From Dactylonectria macrodidyma (Eukaryota; Ascomycota; Sordariomycetes; Hypocreales; Nectriaceae): DNA of 64,000 nucleotides. Made by a program: the position numbers and the translations under genes. Of this stretch, positions 12,932 through 24,500 are shown one piece after another (the first letter of the stretch is position 1; each line of letters starts with the position of its first letter). The stretch is from the NCBI GenBank assembly GCA_020744425.1, contig JAGMUV010000001.1, forward strand, positions 4,960,001 through 5,024,000, read 5' to 3'. The notes beneath the pieces were generated by a model. The model was given only the letters and a program-made list of their open reading frames with translations. It was not told the origin of the DNA and ran no database searches.

Positions 12932-13559
12932 CCGGTGGCTTGACCGACACCAGAAAAGAGAGTCATATCAAGAGGAAGGGAAGTAGAAGGTAGCCCTTCT
13001 TCCAAGGTTTCGCGGTAAGACACAGCACAGCCGGTGCCTAGGTATGTCCGCGTACGGATACGGTTCAGTAGTGGGATAGTTGCACACATCCAGCACCACC
13101 ACCTCCACTCATCACCCCCCTAGCATACAACTAATCCTCTTGCTTGCTTGGGATGCAAATGCAAGTAAGCAGAGGCAGGGCGCCTTTTTGTCCCTGTGCG
13201 TGTTATGTTAGTTAGGCCCCGGGATACGATTCGATTGCGTACGCAGGATGGCCCATGGATGAGGGGAGGGGGCCGAGACCTGGAATCCGCAACCAAAGCA
13301 ACCCCTCCCCGCCGCCGCGCCTTGGACAGTGCCTGGAATAGGATCCTCTGGTTGTATTTTTTCTTTATTTTCTTCTGGGTCTTGTGTCGTGAATTAAGAA
13401 GTGCCGACTGGCGGAGTGCCGTTTTCTTTTCTTTTCTTTCCTTCTTGGCGTGTCTACCTTAGGTAGCGGTAACTGATTCCTGTCCTGAACCTTTGTTGCT
13501 GGCTAGCATCCCGGCCGTTTCTCGTTGCCATCTCTCACCCCTGACCATTCGGCGCCGAG

Positions 13560-16435
13560 TTTTCCTTGGGGCGAGCCTCGGCCTGTCTTAGCATTCTTTT
13601 CTTCTGTGCTTCTGCGTGTTTGACAAGTATTTCTTGTTTCTCCGGCGTTGCTTGTTGGTCTCGGTCGTCCCAAACCTTTCCCTGCCCCCCTGTGATTTAT
13701 CTTGACCGAACTGACCCGGTCGGTGTCTTGTTCTGTCCCGCCCCCTGCAAATGCCCGTTTGTTGGTGGAGAAAGAGTTGGTCCATAATTTTTCTTCTCTT
13801 TGGGGTGTGGGTTTTTCCTACGTCTCTGTGGGCTTGTTGGCTCCCTGGAACTTTGGCTGGTCCTGTGAAGGTCGTGATGCGCTCCGGGCGTTGGTTGTTG
13901 GTTGGGCTCGCGATGTTGCATATCGGCACTCGCAGCAGCAGCAGCTTACTCGAAGCCCCTTACAGACGCACATATCCCGTACAAGACACAGCCCGTACAG
14001 ACACATCCCGTACAAGATCACATACACCCCCCTCCCTCTTTTTACTCTTCCTCTCTTCCCGCTTCCTTTTCTCTCCGCCCGCCGTGTCCCGTCCCCCATC
14101 CCTCCACCCCCGAAATCCGTGTGCCGTGTCCCGATTCAGGCCCGTCCAGTTAACTCCATTTCACGTATAACCAGTCCCCTCTCATCGCCCATTAAACAGT
14201 ACAAGTACAGGCGGGATCCCCCGCTGGGTAACAGGTATCTATGGGTTAGTTGGGCTGAGCTTTTCGCTTTTCCCTTGTTGCCTCACTTGTCTCGACCACA
14301 CCTCGACCACACCCCTCCACTTCCCTCGGACCCTCGTTGTCACTTTCACTTTTTTTTGCTGTGCTTGCTTCTTCAACTTGTCACTTGTCTCTTGTCTCTC
14401 GTCTCTCGTCTCTCGTCTCTCCTGCATAGTCCTCCTCCTCCTCCCACATTGTCTCAGCCCCGGACCGAGCACAGTATTGACAATCGGTCGCGGTCCTTGG
14501 CAAGTCTCTCACGGGCTCTCTGAAGCTCTCCACACCTCTCCATCCCCTTGGAGCTTCCACCCATCCGCACACACCCCCCCTGCTGGTTTTTATAGAGCTG
14601 GCTCGCCCTCCTCCCTCTTCTGCAAACCACAAATCTCTCCAGTTTTCCCACCCATCCTCGTCCGTCTCTAACCTTCGGCTTCGAGGGGCTCGGGAGCTTT
14701 TCACTTGTCCGATATCTGCTTTGCCCTATTGTCCCGGAAGACTCTCGCCCTTACTTGTCTGGTCCGGCCATCATCAGTCCGCCTGCCAGTTCATCCATCA
14801 GTCCATCAGTCCATCAGCCCACTTCAGCCTCAGCGCAGGTCCAGCCCGGTCTCTCTCCAGACTACTTCTACTTTAGCCTGGTGGCAGAGTTGATAGTTCT
14901 AGAACCCCGTCCTTCAGCAGTGAAGACCACGAAAGCAGATCCGCTTTCGATTTAACGCCCCTCTTTGCAAGCAACCTTTCTGGCACTCATTGCTCATCGG
15001 CCATTGCGATTTTACTTTTCATTCCCACCTCAGGTCTACTATTACGCATTCCCACGTACCGTACGCTTTCTACCTTGCCCAGAGTCACTCTTGGCGAATC
15101 GCTCCTGTCAGCACCAAACTTGACAAGGGAGGAAAAAAAAAGCCACCATCGACGCCTATCGCCAATTCGCCATTTCTGTCCGTCGCCCATCTCCATCTCA
15201 CCTACCGCCTACAACTACCTACCTACCCACTGCCACCACCCATCCCTCTACTTTCTTCCCCACTCACTCGTCCCTTCCTCTCGTCTTGTCTTGTCTTGTC
15301 AAAATCTAGCTTGTCTGGCCTCTTCTTCTTTCCCCCTCCTCCTCCTTCAACCCACTCAGGCCCAGGCCGCCTTCAAAACTCTCGCTCCAGATCCAGCAAC
15401 GCGGCGCCCGCCCAACGAACGACCCTGTCCGGCGCTGGCTTTACCGTCCTTGGGAATCCATCTTCACTCACTTCCACTTGCTTGCACTTCTTCTCTCTCC
15501 ACACTTCTACATCTACTCGTCCTAGACGCTTCCACGCTTTCCACGCTTCCACGATTCGCCCCTTGACGCTTCTCCATTCGACGACGACTTACTCACCCCT
15601 GCTCGACGCTTCATTACGCATCCCGTCGCTCGCTCCTCGCTCCTCATCGCTCCTCCCCGCTTCTCCAAACCCCCCGAAAGTCACCACTCCCCTATAAGCT
15701 AGCCGCCACGCGCGCTTCCAAATTCCTGGTCAGACGAACCCACGCTGGAACTCAAATCCGATCCAGGCATCCGAAGCACTGGCGACTGCTCCTTAGTGCC
15801 TCAACTCATCCCTAGCCTCACTCAACCGCGTATTTTTTTCTCTCTCTCTTCTTTCTCATCTCTCACCTTTCACATCACGTTCTCGCCTCGCGCTTTCGCG
15901 ACTTCTTTGATCGGCATTCCAGAATCTCTGCCCTCCGTGTCGATCTCGCCGCCATTGTAACACAGCCTCCGGCTTCCCGACGACTAATTAAGCCGCTCCC
16001 GTCCCCGGACCTCCGATCTGCAGTCCTTTGTTTCTGTGCAGCGCATCCGCATTTTCGTCCGCAAACTCGTCCGCCTCATCGTCCAGCCTCATCGTCCGCC
16101 TCATCGTCCAGCTTCATCATCCACCTCCTCATCCAGCCTCATTCGATATCAATCCGTCCAGGCGACTCGTCACGTCCCGTTGATTCGACCATCGCCACCT
16201 CGCCACACGCCTCCCCGCACCAGTTGCGCCTCTGTCACCTCCTTGCTAAGCGCATTGCCCTTAAATTGACCGGCCACCCCATTCGATCTACCCTTGCTCT
16301 GGAAGCTTCCTTTTTTGGGCTACTTCCGCCCTCTTGAACCACCTACTGCTCACTCGACAGGATTCGCTGTCTTGTCGCGTGGCATACGGGCCCGTTTAAT
16401 CATCGCCACATAACGTCGTGATAGCAATCGTTATC
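13560..16435 (+). promoter_or_regulatory. Long pyrimidine-rich leader or promoter of RSR1
   Basis: The plus strand is dominated by C and T for almost 3 kb, with repeated motifs: GTCTCTC repeats at about 14385-14421, CATCAGTC repeats at about 14788-14818, and CATCGTCCRSCT-type repeats at about 16068-16145. Pyrimidine-rich promoters and leaders are typical of filamentous fungi. The transcription start cannot be placed from sequence, so how much is transcribed is unknown. Many short upstream reading frames would be present if it is transcript. Confidence 0.45.
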
Positions 16436-17610
16436 ATGGCACGGCATTATCAGTATCAACCTAGGTATGCAATTTGCCCTGGCTCTTCTGCGATCTTATC
16501 GCACAGTCGTTGGCTAACTAACTACGTCAACAGTCGCGAGCTACATGTGGTAGTTTTGGGCTCAGGTTCGTCCATCCCCAACATATATTTGTTGCGTCTT
16601 GTCCCCATGAGCCCTCGGCTGACTCGCTCTCTACATTAGGTGGCGTCGGTAAGAGTTGTTTGACTGGTAAGTTGGCACTTTGATACTCGCAAAATTTGTC
16701 GTCGTCGCGCATAGGCTAATGTGAACAATAGCCCAATTCGTGCACAACGAATGGATCGAGAGCTATGATCCCACCATCGAAGACTCGTATCGCACTCAGC
16801 TCCAGGTTGATGTAAGTACCGCAAGCACGCGTGCGCGCACATGAGAAACGCCAGAACTGCTGGTTCGGCGCCCCGCAACCTTAGACCCTTCGACTGACTC
16901 GCTCTTGCAGGGACGCCAAGTCGTTCTCGAAATGTGAGTCCTCAAACTAAGCTTCTAGGCTCTCTCCACTTGGCTCGCTTTCCTGGTCGCCGAGACTGAC
17001 TCAGCAATCCAGCCTCGACACCGCGGGGACCGAGCAATTCGGTAGGTCTTTCGTGGTTCAACAATCAATCACACACCCTCGTACTGACGATGGACCAGTC
17101 GCCATGAGAGACCTGTACATGAAGACCGGCCAAGGGTTTCTCCTCGTCTTCAGCATCACCTCGTCCTCCTCATTGAGCGAACTGGCCGGTCTGCGAGAGG
17201 AAATCATCCGCATCAAAGACGACGAGAACATCCCCATTGTCATAGTTGGCAACAAGGCCGATCTCGAAGAGAACCGTGCAGTCCCCCGAGCCAAGGGCTT
17301 CTCCATCTCCCAGCGATGGGGGGCGCCCTATTACGAGGCCAGTGCTCGAACCAGGAGTGAGTTGCCACAAGCCAGCCGGTCCTCCCGATGACTTGTTTCC
17401 ACAGCCGTATCGGGATCGGGAACTGACAAGGAGCCCCTAGCCAACGTCGACGAGGTCTTTATCGATCTCTGCCGACAGATGCTGCGAAGGGACGACGACC
17501 ACCAAGCTCAAGCCGACGCCGACGACGGGTACAAGTACGACATGGGCGGTTCCCACAAGCGCCGCCGTCGCCGCCGAAGAAAGGACTCCCCTCGATGCGC
17601 GATTCTGTGA
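16436..17610 (+). CDS. RSR1: Ras-family small GTPase, Rap1/Rsr1 (Bud1) type
   Basis: Eight exons: 16436-16464, 16534-16565, 16640-16666, 16732-16811, 16911-16933, 17013-17041, 17099-17356 and 17441-17610. They total 648 nt and encode 215 residues. Every junction is GT-AG and keeps frame. The protein shows the P-loop GSGGVGKS (about 19-26), switch I YDPTIEDSYR, DTAGTEQF (the Rap/Ras DxxG motif), NKAD and the SAxT-like EASART. The tail has a polybasic run (KRRRRRRRK) and ends CAIL, a CaaX box whose final Leu favours geranylgeranylation. Rsr1/Krev-1 GTPases place polarity cues at the plasma membrane and direct growth sites through Cdc42 regulators (family knowledge). Switch and P-loop residues look intact, so it should be active. 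Confidence 0.93.
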
Positions 17611-19072
17611 AGACGATGTTATGACGATGTCCGAAGCAATGGCCACTGGATGGCGTTCCGAACACGAAGCTTTTTCTTTCTCCCGCCCTTCAAAGCCCCC
17701 CTTTCTTGGTTTCTTTATATTCTTTTCTTCTAGTTATGACTTACGGATCTTGGGCGACAAAAATTCACTCGCAACAGCAGCAACAACAACAACAACAACA
17801 ACGAAGCCGAATGCTTTCGGCAACACGAATGGGCCTCACGGTCCGAGAATCACGGAACACGACTGGATGGGCGACAAATCGACGTATCGAGTTTGGCCAA
17901 CACCGGGACACACAACACAACACTGGCGAAATAGAGCTTAACGGATTCCATTCTTTCAATTTGCTTCTCCCGCAGGGAGATGTCGTTTCTTTGTTTTCTT
18001 TGCTAGGGACTAGGGCGAGCTTTGGAGCATGGGGCCCCGACTCTGAATTTTGCCAGGTGATGAAGATATGCCCCCGTATCTCCACCTCTAAAGGCACAAA
18101 AAGAATGGCGTGGGAATGGCGTTGGGAAAGAAGATCCAGGGAAAACGGATCGGGATAGCATTGCGATTTTGTTTGGATGTTGATTTGTTTGGACATATTC
18201 CCCCCCGCCACCATTGACGAACCATCGTCCTGTTATTTTACTGGGTCAGATGAGGATTTGATCGAAACTAGAAGACAAGACTCGGGAAGAGTCTGAGAAT
18301 CGAGCATTGATGACGATGGACTTTGAAGGCCCATTGTATGATGTGATTGCGCTAGCCTAATGCTCTGCTATTGCAGGCGGGTTATGACACAGAGTGCATG
18401 CCAAGTACGGGAGGCAGAAACCACCACGCCATCTCGCTGCTGGTGACCGTTTGCGATGCAAGTTTGTGGATGACGAGGCAGAATCAGATCCTTGGAGCCC
18501 CCAGTTCCATCGGCTTTAGTCCAATCACGCATTATTCCGCACGTAATCCTATCTCACCAAAGTAAAAGACATGCACAAGCAACCCCCAAATTTCCACCTC
18601 GTTCGTGGGGGGATGAGAAGGTCCGTGGCCAACAATGCAACTATCCAGGGTTTCGGCTTAGAGGCACAGCAACGGCACGCCCCCTCCCCTCCCCACAGTG
18701 ATACGTTCGAAAGAGGGAGGTGGAACTCTGGAAGGATTCCTAAGTCAAGTTACAACCCCTTGTACGTGGTTTGTACAGTTTTCCGCTTAGTAAGAGGAGT
18801 GGTGGGCTTTGCTGGTGTTGTTAGGTTTCCATTGTGTACGAGTATGTATATCTCCAGGGACTGGGATCTATCATAAATTCTCCCCTTGTGCCAACCCGTC
18901 CCCCGTAACCGTGCGTGTTTCCAGAAATTCTAATCTATTGGTTCTTGACTTTTTTTTTTCTCCCCTCTCTTTCCTCTTCCTGACATGGCTCATCATCCTT
19001 GCTCGTTACGTTGCTATCCCGGATCAAGTCGAGAGATATTGCTAGCTGACACTATACCGTGAGAGTGTACCC
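17611..19072. other. Convergent intergenic region between RSR1 and the dehydrogenase
   Basis: I see no gene. It contains the presumed 3' ends of two convergent genes. A (CAA)n run lies in the RSR1 3' flank at about 17780-17803, and a T-rich stretch at about 18950-18961. Confidence 0.6.
17771..17803. repeat. (CAA/CAG)n microsatellite in the RSR1 3' flank
   Basis: Eleven CAR-type triplets, mostly CAA, lie about 160 nt after the RSR1 stop, probably inside its 3' UTR. Confidence 0.85.
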
Positions 19073-20143
19073 TCACTTGCGTCGGAAAATGCGCCAGATG
19101 TCTCCCAACACGCCCAACCAGCCCCTGGCGCTGCTCACGGCGTGAATCAGGTAAAGGTAACGCCTGACGAACGGATCGACCTGGTCGTAGTCGTGCGCAT
19201 AGCACTCCCAGACGGCCCGTCCCTGCCCATCGCCCTCGTCGTCGCCGACAGCCATATCCTCGGCCTCGGCCTCGGCCCCGAGTATCCCGTCGGGCTTCAT
19301 GCGCGGGCCGATGACGAGGGCGCGTCCGGCGACGGCCTCGTCGGCGACCAGGCGGGTGGCGGCGTCGATGACGTCGGCGACGGAGGCGGCGCCCGCGTTG
19401 CCGGACAGGAAGAGGGCCTCGCGGACGGGCGGCATCATGTGCGTCTGCGAGACGAAGTAGGGCGCCAGCATGTTGACGCGGACGCCTCGGAGGGACGCCG
19501 TGGCGCGGAGCGTGCGGAAGAGACCGAGGACGGCGTGCTTGCTCATGGCGTAGTGCGTCTGGCCGGCTAGGGGCATGAGGGAGGCGACGGAGCCGATGAG
19601 GAGGATGCAGCGGTCCCGGGGTGTCTTGTCGGTGTTGGTACCGTTGCGTGGCAGGTGATATAGGGCCAAATGGGTGGTATACACAACCCCGACAATGTTC
19701 ACCTCCAGCGTCGCCGTGTCCGGCCTCGCCAGCCGGCCGTCGGGCCCGGGGACGGGGTTCTCAAAGGCCGAAGCCTGATCGGGCTGGATGATGCCGGCGT
19801 TGGGAACGACGACGTCGACGGCACCGCTCGGGCTGACTCGCACAGCCATGTCGAACAGAGAAACCTGCGAGTCCCAATCTGTCACGTCGCAGCGCTGGTA
19901 CGCAAACGTCGACTCGGGATAGCTTCGCCTCAGCTCGCCCACCAGCTGCTCGCCCTCCTTGTCGGCCACGTCGCCTATCACGACGTGCGCCCCGAGCGAC
20001 GCCCACCGACGCACCATGTGCGCCCCGAGGCCCTTGGCGCCGCCTGTCATGACCACCGTCTTGCCCTTGAGCGTCGAGTCATCGTACGCCTTGGTCACGT
20101 CCACCGGTGCCGACTGTTGGATGAGCTCTTGGATGTCTCCCAT
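19073..20143 (-). CDS. Short-chain dehydrogenase/reductase (SDR)
   Basis: A single exon of 356 residues starting at ATG 20143. The cofactor motif TGGAKGLG is at about 34-41. An acidic residue at the end of the second strand (VVIGDVAD) points to NAD(H). PNAGI follows, and the catalytic set is Ser in IGSVAS with HYAMSK (Tyr-x3-Lys). It resembles classical SDRs of the 15-hydroxyprostaglandin dehydrogenase-like group. The substrate cannot be told. It is about 80-100 residues longer than a typical classical SDR. The extra C-terminal part has an acidic linker (EAEAEDMAVGDDEGDG) followed by an amphipathic, basic end with Trp and Arg (WLGVLGDIWRIFRRK), which may bind membrane. It stands alone, and no pathway neighbour is visible. 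Confidence 0.9.
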   Translation of the reverse strand: MGDIQELIQQSAPVDVTKAYDDSTLKGKTVVMTGGAKGLGAHMVRRWASLGAHVVIGDVADKEGEQLVGELRRSYPESTFAYQRCDVTDWDSQVSLFDMAVRVSPSGAVDVVVPNAGIIQPDQASAFENPVPGPDGRLARPDTATLEVNIVGVVYTTHLALYHLPRNGTNTDKTPRDRCILLIGSVASLMPLAGQTHYAMSKHAVLGLFRTLRATASLRGVRVNMLAPYFVSQTHMMPPVREALFLSGNAGAASVADVIDAATRLVADEAVAGRALVIGPRMKPDGILGAEAEAEDMAVGDDEGDGQGRAVWECYAHDYDQVDPFVRRYLYLIHAVSSARGWLGVLGDIWRIFRRK

Positions 20144-21137
20144 TGCTGCTGCAGATCAGGTGGTATCAAAGTATGGAAAACCAGGTAAAAGGAAGGAATC
20201 GACTTGGATCGTTCCTCCCAGCAACACAATTGTATCACGAAAGAGGTTGAAAAAAAAGAGAAAAGTCTGGCTTTAGTCCACCTCCCGGCAGTTGAAACCG
20301 ACACAGCTTTGCGGCTGAAGCTATCCAATCCAATATTGGCGTGGAGACCTCGACATTTCGGGCTTAGCCTACACCAAACGTTGAGCAAATAGTCTGCCAT
20401 AGTCTCCATGACTGCATACGAACGTATGTAGGGCAGAGGACGATGGACACACAACTCCTCCAGTAGCACTTCGTAAACCATACTCAGTTGGCAGTGCAAC
20501 TCATCAATTTGTGACCCACGATACACCGCCGTTTCTCGCGTTGTTTTTACATGCCTACATCTGCTCCCAAGGCCATCCCATCCCCTGGGCTACCTAATAG
20601 AATAGCCCAAGGAGGAACATCCAAAAGAAGCTATAGTTTCTAACTTCACTTCAAGTTCCGCATCCACACCACATCTAGAAACGCCCAAAAACAAACCAGT
20701 ATTCCAGCTCTGAACCTAATAGTACACATAGCAGTGCGTATTAGTAGACTACGTGCCCGAGGAAACCCGAGAAAGGCAGACACTGAATGGATACCTCCGG
20801 GCACTGGCCGAGCCGCATCAGAGTCCAAACTAGCTGCCGCCCTGTCAATCATGGGGCCGGAGCGGCCAGCAACCAAGCCAAGTATCCACTTCTGAGTGCA
20901 AAGAAGCGGAGAACAAGGCATCACATCACAGTTAATGGGGACAGGATCAGTGCCAAGGATTAGGATCGCCGCCTGCTCAACTTGGTAACCTCCAAGTGTG
21001 GTTTACTTGGTCGTCTCCTGAGCGTCTCGTCTCCTTTGAGGTCGGAATCACTGGGTACATGCTCTGTTGCCGACTGTGCCATTTGATAACGAGCTCAATC
21101 ACCGGAGAACATCTCCGCCACTTGGCTTTACTCATCC

Positions 21138-21521
21138 TCACTCCATCTGCACAACAAGGCCCTTCGATCCATCGTCACGAAATAGGTCCAAGGAACACCC
21201 AAGATCCTCTGCCAGCCATACCGCAGAAGACAGACGCGGCGAGCGCGTGTCAAGTCCGGAGTATATTTCGAGAAGTTGAGAATCCAACCACCCATGAAAG
21301 GAGGCATTAGCGCTTGTTACGCCAAGCGGTCGCTTCGATGTTTGTGCAAAGACATGCTGAAAGACAATGCCGAAAGACATGCCGGTCATGTAATTCGGCA
21401 ACAAACCTTCGTTCATCGCCCAATCCTCATATTTCTGGACCGCTGGGTCTTGAGTCATCCGGACACCAATCGCAACTTCGGATTGGATGCTTCCAATATG
21501 CATCGTCCGCAACTTAGCCAT
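21138..21521 (-). CDS. Possible small hypothetical protein (127 residues)
   Basis: An ATG-started frame (ATG 21521-21519) of 127 residues. Its composition is more protein-like than other frames in this desert: balanced Asp, Glu, Trp and Phe, and a stretch reading QDPAVQKYEDWAMNEG followed by a hydrophobic MTGMSFGIVFQHVF. I recognise no domain or family. No clear splice signals, neighbour or leader supports it, and frames run on the opposite strand too. It may be a relic exon or chance. Confidence 0.22.
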   Translation of the reverse strand: MAKLRTMHIGSIQSEVAIGVRMTQDPAVQKYEDWAMNEGLLPNYMTGMSFGIVFQHVFAQTSKRPLGVTSANASFHGWLDSQLLEIYSGLDTRSPRLSSAVWLAEDLGCSLDLFRDDGSKGLVVQME

Positions 21522-24500
21522 GTTCTCTCTTCCCAAAATCCCTAGTTTCGCGCCATGTCATACCAGAGGGCAACCATCCCGACTGGCTGGCCGTTTTTGC
21601 TTTGCCTGCTTACCATGTCATGCGACCGACGATCTGCACGTCCTCTTTGCTTTTTTTCAACACCAAATTCGTACATATGCAGATGATGATGATAGTGGCT
21701 GCTGTGGTGTCCAATCTTGAGGAGTAGTTGAGTGGGTGTCATTGTTATCGCTGTTTCATCCAGGGACCTCCCAACCACGCGTCCATGTTGCGACGGAAGC
21801 TAAAGGATTGCAATACCACTGCAAAAGGAATGCGCTAAATGGTCTTCTGATGAGGGGGAAGGAGAGGAGATGGCAGGGGGTCAGGGCTGAGGATTCTCAC
21901 TGAAGGGCAAGGTATTTATTAGTCTGTCCCGACCGATATCCAGACGAAGTCGTCGTTGGTTGAGCTTCGTTTCGTCGTTCACGGTGTCATAGCGGCGAGA
22001 CGACGGGTCAAGTTCAGCCCATAATCGCTCAGAGTGCACGATTGTTAAGACAGCGAGGTGGAAGGGGTAGAATACAATGTTGGTGGTGGCGCAATACCCT
22101 CGGTCTTGTGACATTGCCGTGGGGGACAGCTATCAGTTGAGAGAGCGGCGCAATCCAGACCATTCGTGGCGGAAGGAAGGCTGGCTGGGGGTTAATGTGA
22201 GCGAATCAGGTGTTGCACTTGGAGACTTTACGGCTCAGGAAGCCAGTAGGCGGGTATAATGGCAGGGCTAATGGCCGTCAGGGCGTTTGGATGCATCAAG
22301 TTCCAAAGCTTTGAGACAACTCGTGGAGAATCGTCCGTCACCGCGTGGAGAAAGGAGCCTCGGCCAAGCGATGGCGCGGGGTATCTCCCGTCGCATCGCA
22401 TTTATCCAAATATGCACCAATCTAACGGTCGGAAGAGGCGAGATGGTGAGATGGGATACGTCACATGGGGATGACAGGAGGATGGTGCAAGCGACGATCG
22501 TTGTATCGCGAATCGTGGTCCCGAGCGGAGTGGCTGTTGTGGCCTCGTGGTCTTTGTGGGCGGGGCGGGAAATCTGCCAGCGTCTATCAGCGGCTCTGGG
22601 ACAGCTGCTAGTGTCAACGTGTTTGCCACACGCTTGCTCCGGAATAGGGAATCGCAACGGAGGTAATTGGCAGCCGACCATGGCGTTCTTAGGGATGGTG
22701 TTTCCAGGGAAGCGTGGTGCGTGAGGAGAGCTTTTGGAGGGGGGAGCTCGAGGAGGAGGTGGGCGAAGAACGGGCTGGGATTGGATGATCTGAATCTGCT
22801 TACTCCCCGACACCAAGCTTTGGCGCAGGCCCTGGTCCCAGGAGCGCCAGTGATTAACACCTAGGAGGGGAAAGACAATTCCCGGCGGCCAACAGGCTGG
22901 GATGCCGGGGCCCGTTTGCCATGGGTTCTGCTGTAGGCTCTGGAGCTGTGGGCCACCAAGGACACCCACCCCCAGAGCTCACGTACACTTGGAGCTGGCT
23001 GCTGGGTCCGTCCCCCGGCCCACCTCATTGGCGTGTGGCCAGGGCGTACCCCTGTGCAAGAGGAACAAGGAAGGAGGCCAAGTCAACGTTCGAGGCCGGG
23101 AATGACTGATAAGCCGATTGGAACCAGCGGGGCGACGCATGCGAGGAGCAGCCAAAGACGGATGCACAACCAGTACCTACCTACTAATACACTTCATCAT
23201 GACAGCGGAGGGACGAGGGGTGGAAGGACGAGGGGCGGACGCCAGCTCGTGGAGGGTGGCGAAGGAGGGGCAGGAGGGGGACGAGGGGATGACCGATACT
23301 TCATGTTGGCTGTTAGCCTTGATACCAAGACATAAGTGCCATTGATGTCAACAATGCGGCATGTGCAAAGCAAACTTGACATGGATGTTAAATGATGAAA
23401 CGACTGAAGAACAAAGAAGTAATCTACCGTGTAGTCCCGCGCCTTGGAAACGCGATTCTCGTGGCATATATCACGTCCTGGTTCATTGAACTTTAAGGGT
23501 TTCCGTGGCCCTGGGGTACGGTGGTAGTAAACCTGTTGATCACATTTAGCCTCAAACCGTTACTATGAAGGTAGGACGATCGTGTGGAGAGTGATTGTGC
23601 CAAGCTGAGATATGATGAGGCTCTGACAGCACGGTGTGCCGAAATTGGGATGTGAGTCGTTTCTCGAGGCGTGAGTTGAGAAGAAGGGCCGGCCGGGCAG
23701 TGGAAGTCAAGTAGACAAGTACCCCTTGCGACAGGGACAGCGACGAGGTTGTGACGAGATGCTGTCGATGCCAGCGGTTGGTGGCTAATGCCGTGTCACG
23801 CATCCCAGAACAACTCAATGTTAATTCAGGCCGCACCCATCCACTCATCCATCCACTCGACCAACCACTCTTCCATCCACTCATGTCGTTCTTCGCCAGG
23901 GCTGGTCACGGTTTGCTGCAGGTGGACACGCTCCAAGAAACAAAACCCGGCGCTTGCCTGTTTCAGTGCACAACATCCCAGAAAGTGACGGGAGAGCGGA
24001 CAGTGGACAAGTCAAATGATACCGTCACGCATTTTGTCCCGCGGGCCAATGGGCTGACGGCCACAGGGGGCGGAACGTTGTGCCGATTTAAAGGATTGGA
24101 ACGACAGAGATCCAATCGGGATGCAGTGTTGACGGCCCAGAACAAATGATGAGGCAACAACAGGGTACCCAGGACTGGAGTGCCCGCACTCATCCTTCAG
24201 AGCGGAGCAGTCTTCCTCAGGAGACGGGCTGGCCTCAGGGCTGTTTGAGAGTATAAAAATACTATCATGTCAGCGGGTGGTATGTATCCGACTAACAGGT
24301 GTGTCTGAAGTTTCCCAACGAAGCGGAGAGAAAACTAAAACAAAAAGGCCGATACAGGCTGCCCGCACGGCGGAAGACAGGATATCCTGGCGGATAGTCT
24401 ACCCTTGTCTCACATCACATCATCCCTGGAGTGAGATGTGGGAGGGGTCCATTCAAACTGTGGGAAGATGGCAAGCCAGGCGCCTACCAAAAAACTTCGA

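Larger units (their letters stand above)
6779..16435. other. Gene-poor interval of 9.7 kb upstream of RSR1
   Basis: I find no recognisable protein or RNA gene. Several open frames of 100-300 codons exist on both strands, but they are low in Asp, Glu and Lys, often lack ATG, and follow C/T-rich or G-rich composition. The part from 6779 to about 13500 is spacer with many microsatellites. From about 13500 to 16435 the plus strand is continuously pyrimidine-rich and is probably the RSR1 promoter plus a long leader. ACCTAGGTA-like palindromes occur near 12784, 13036 and 13454. Confidence 0.55.

Noticed and set aside
13702..15697. Plus-strand frames of 235-273 codons in the RSR1 leader
   Set aside because: Stop codons are rare because the strand is C/T-rich. 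The peptides are almost only Ser, Pro, Leu, Thr and Arg.
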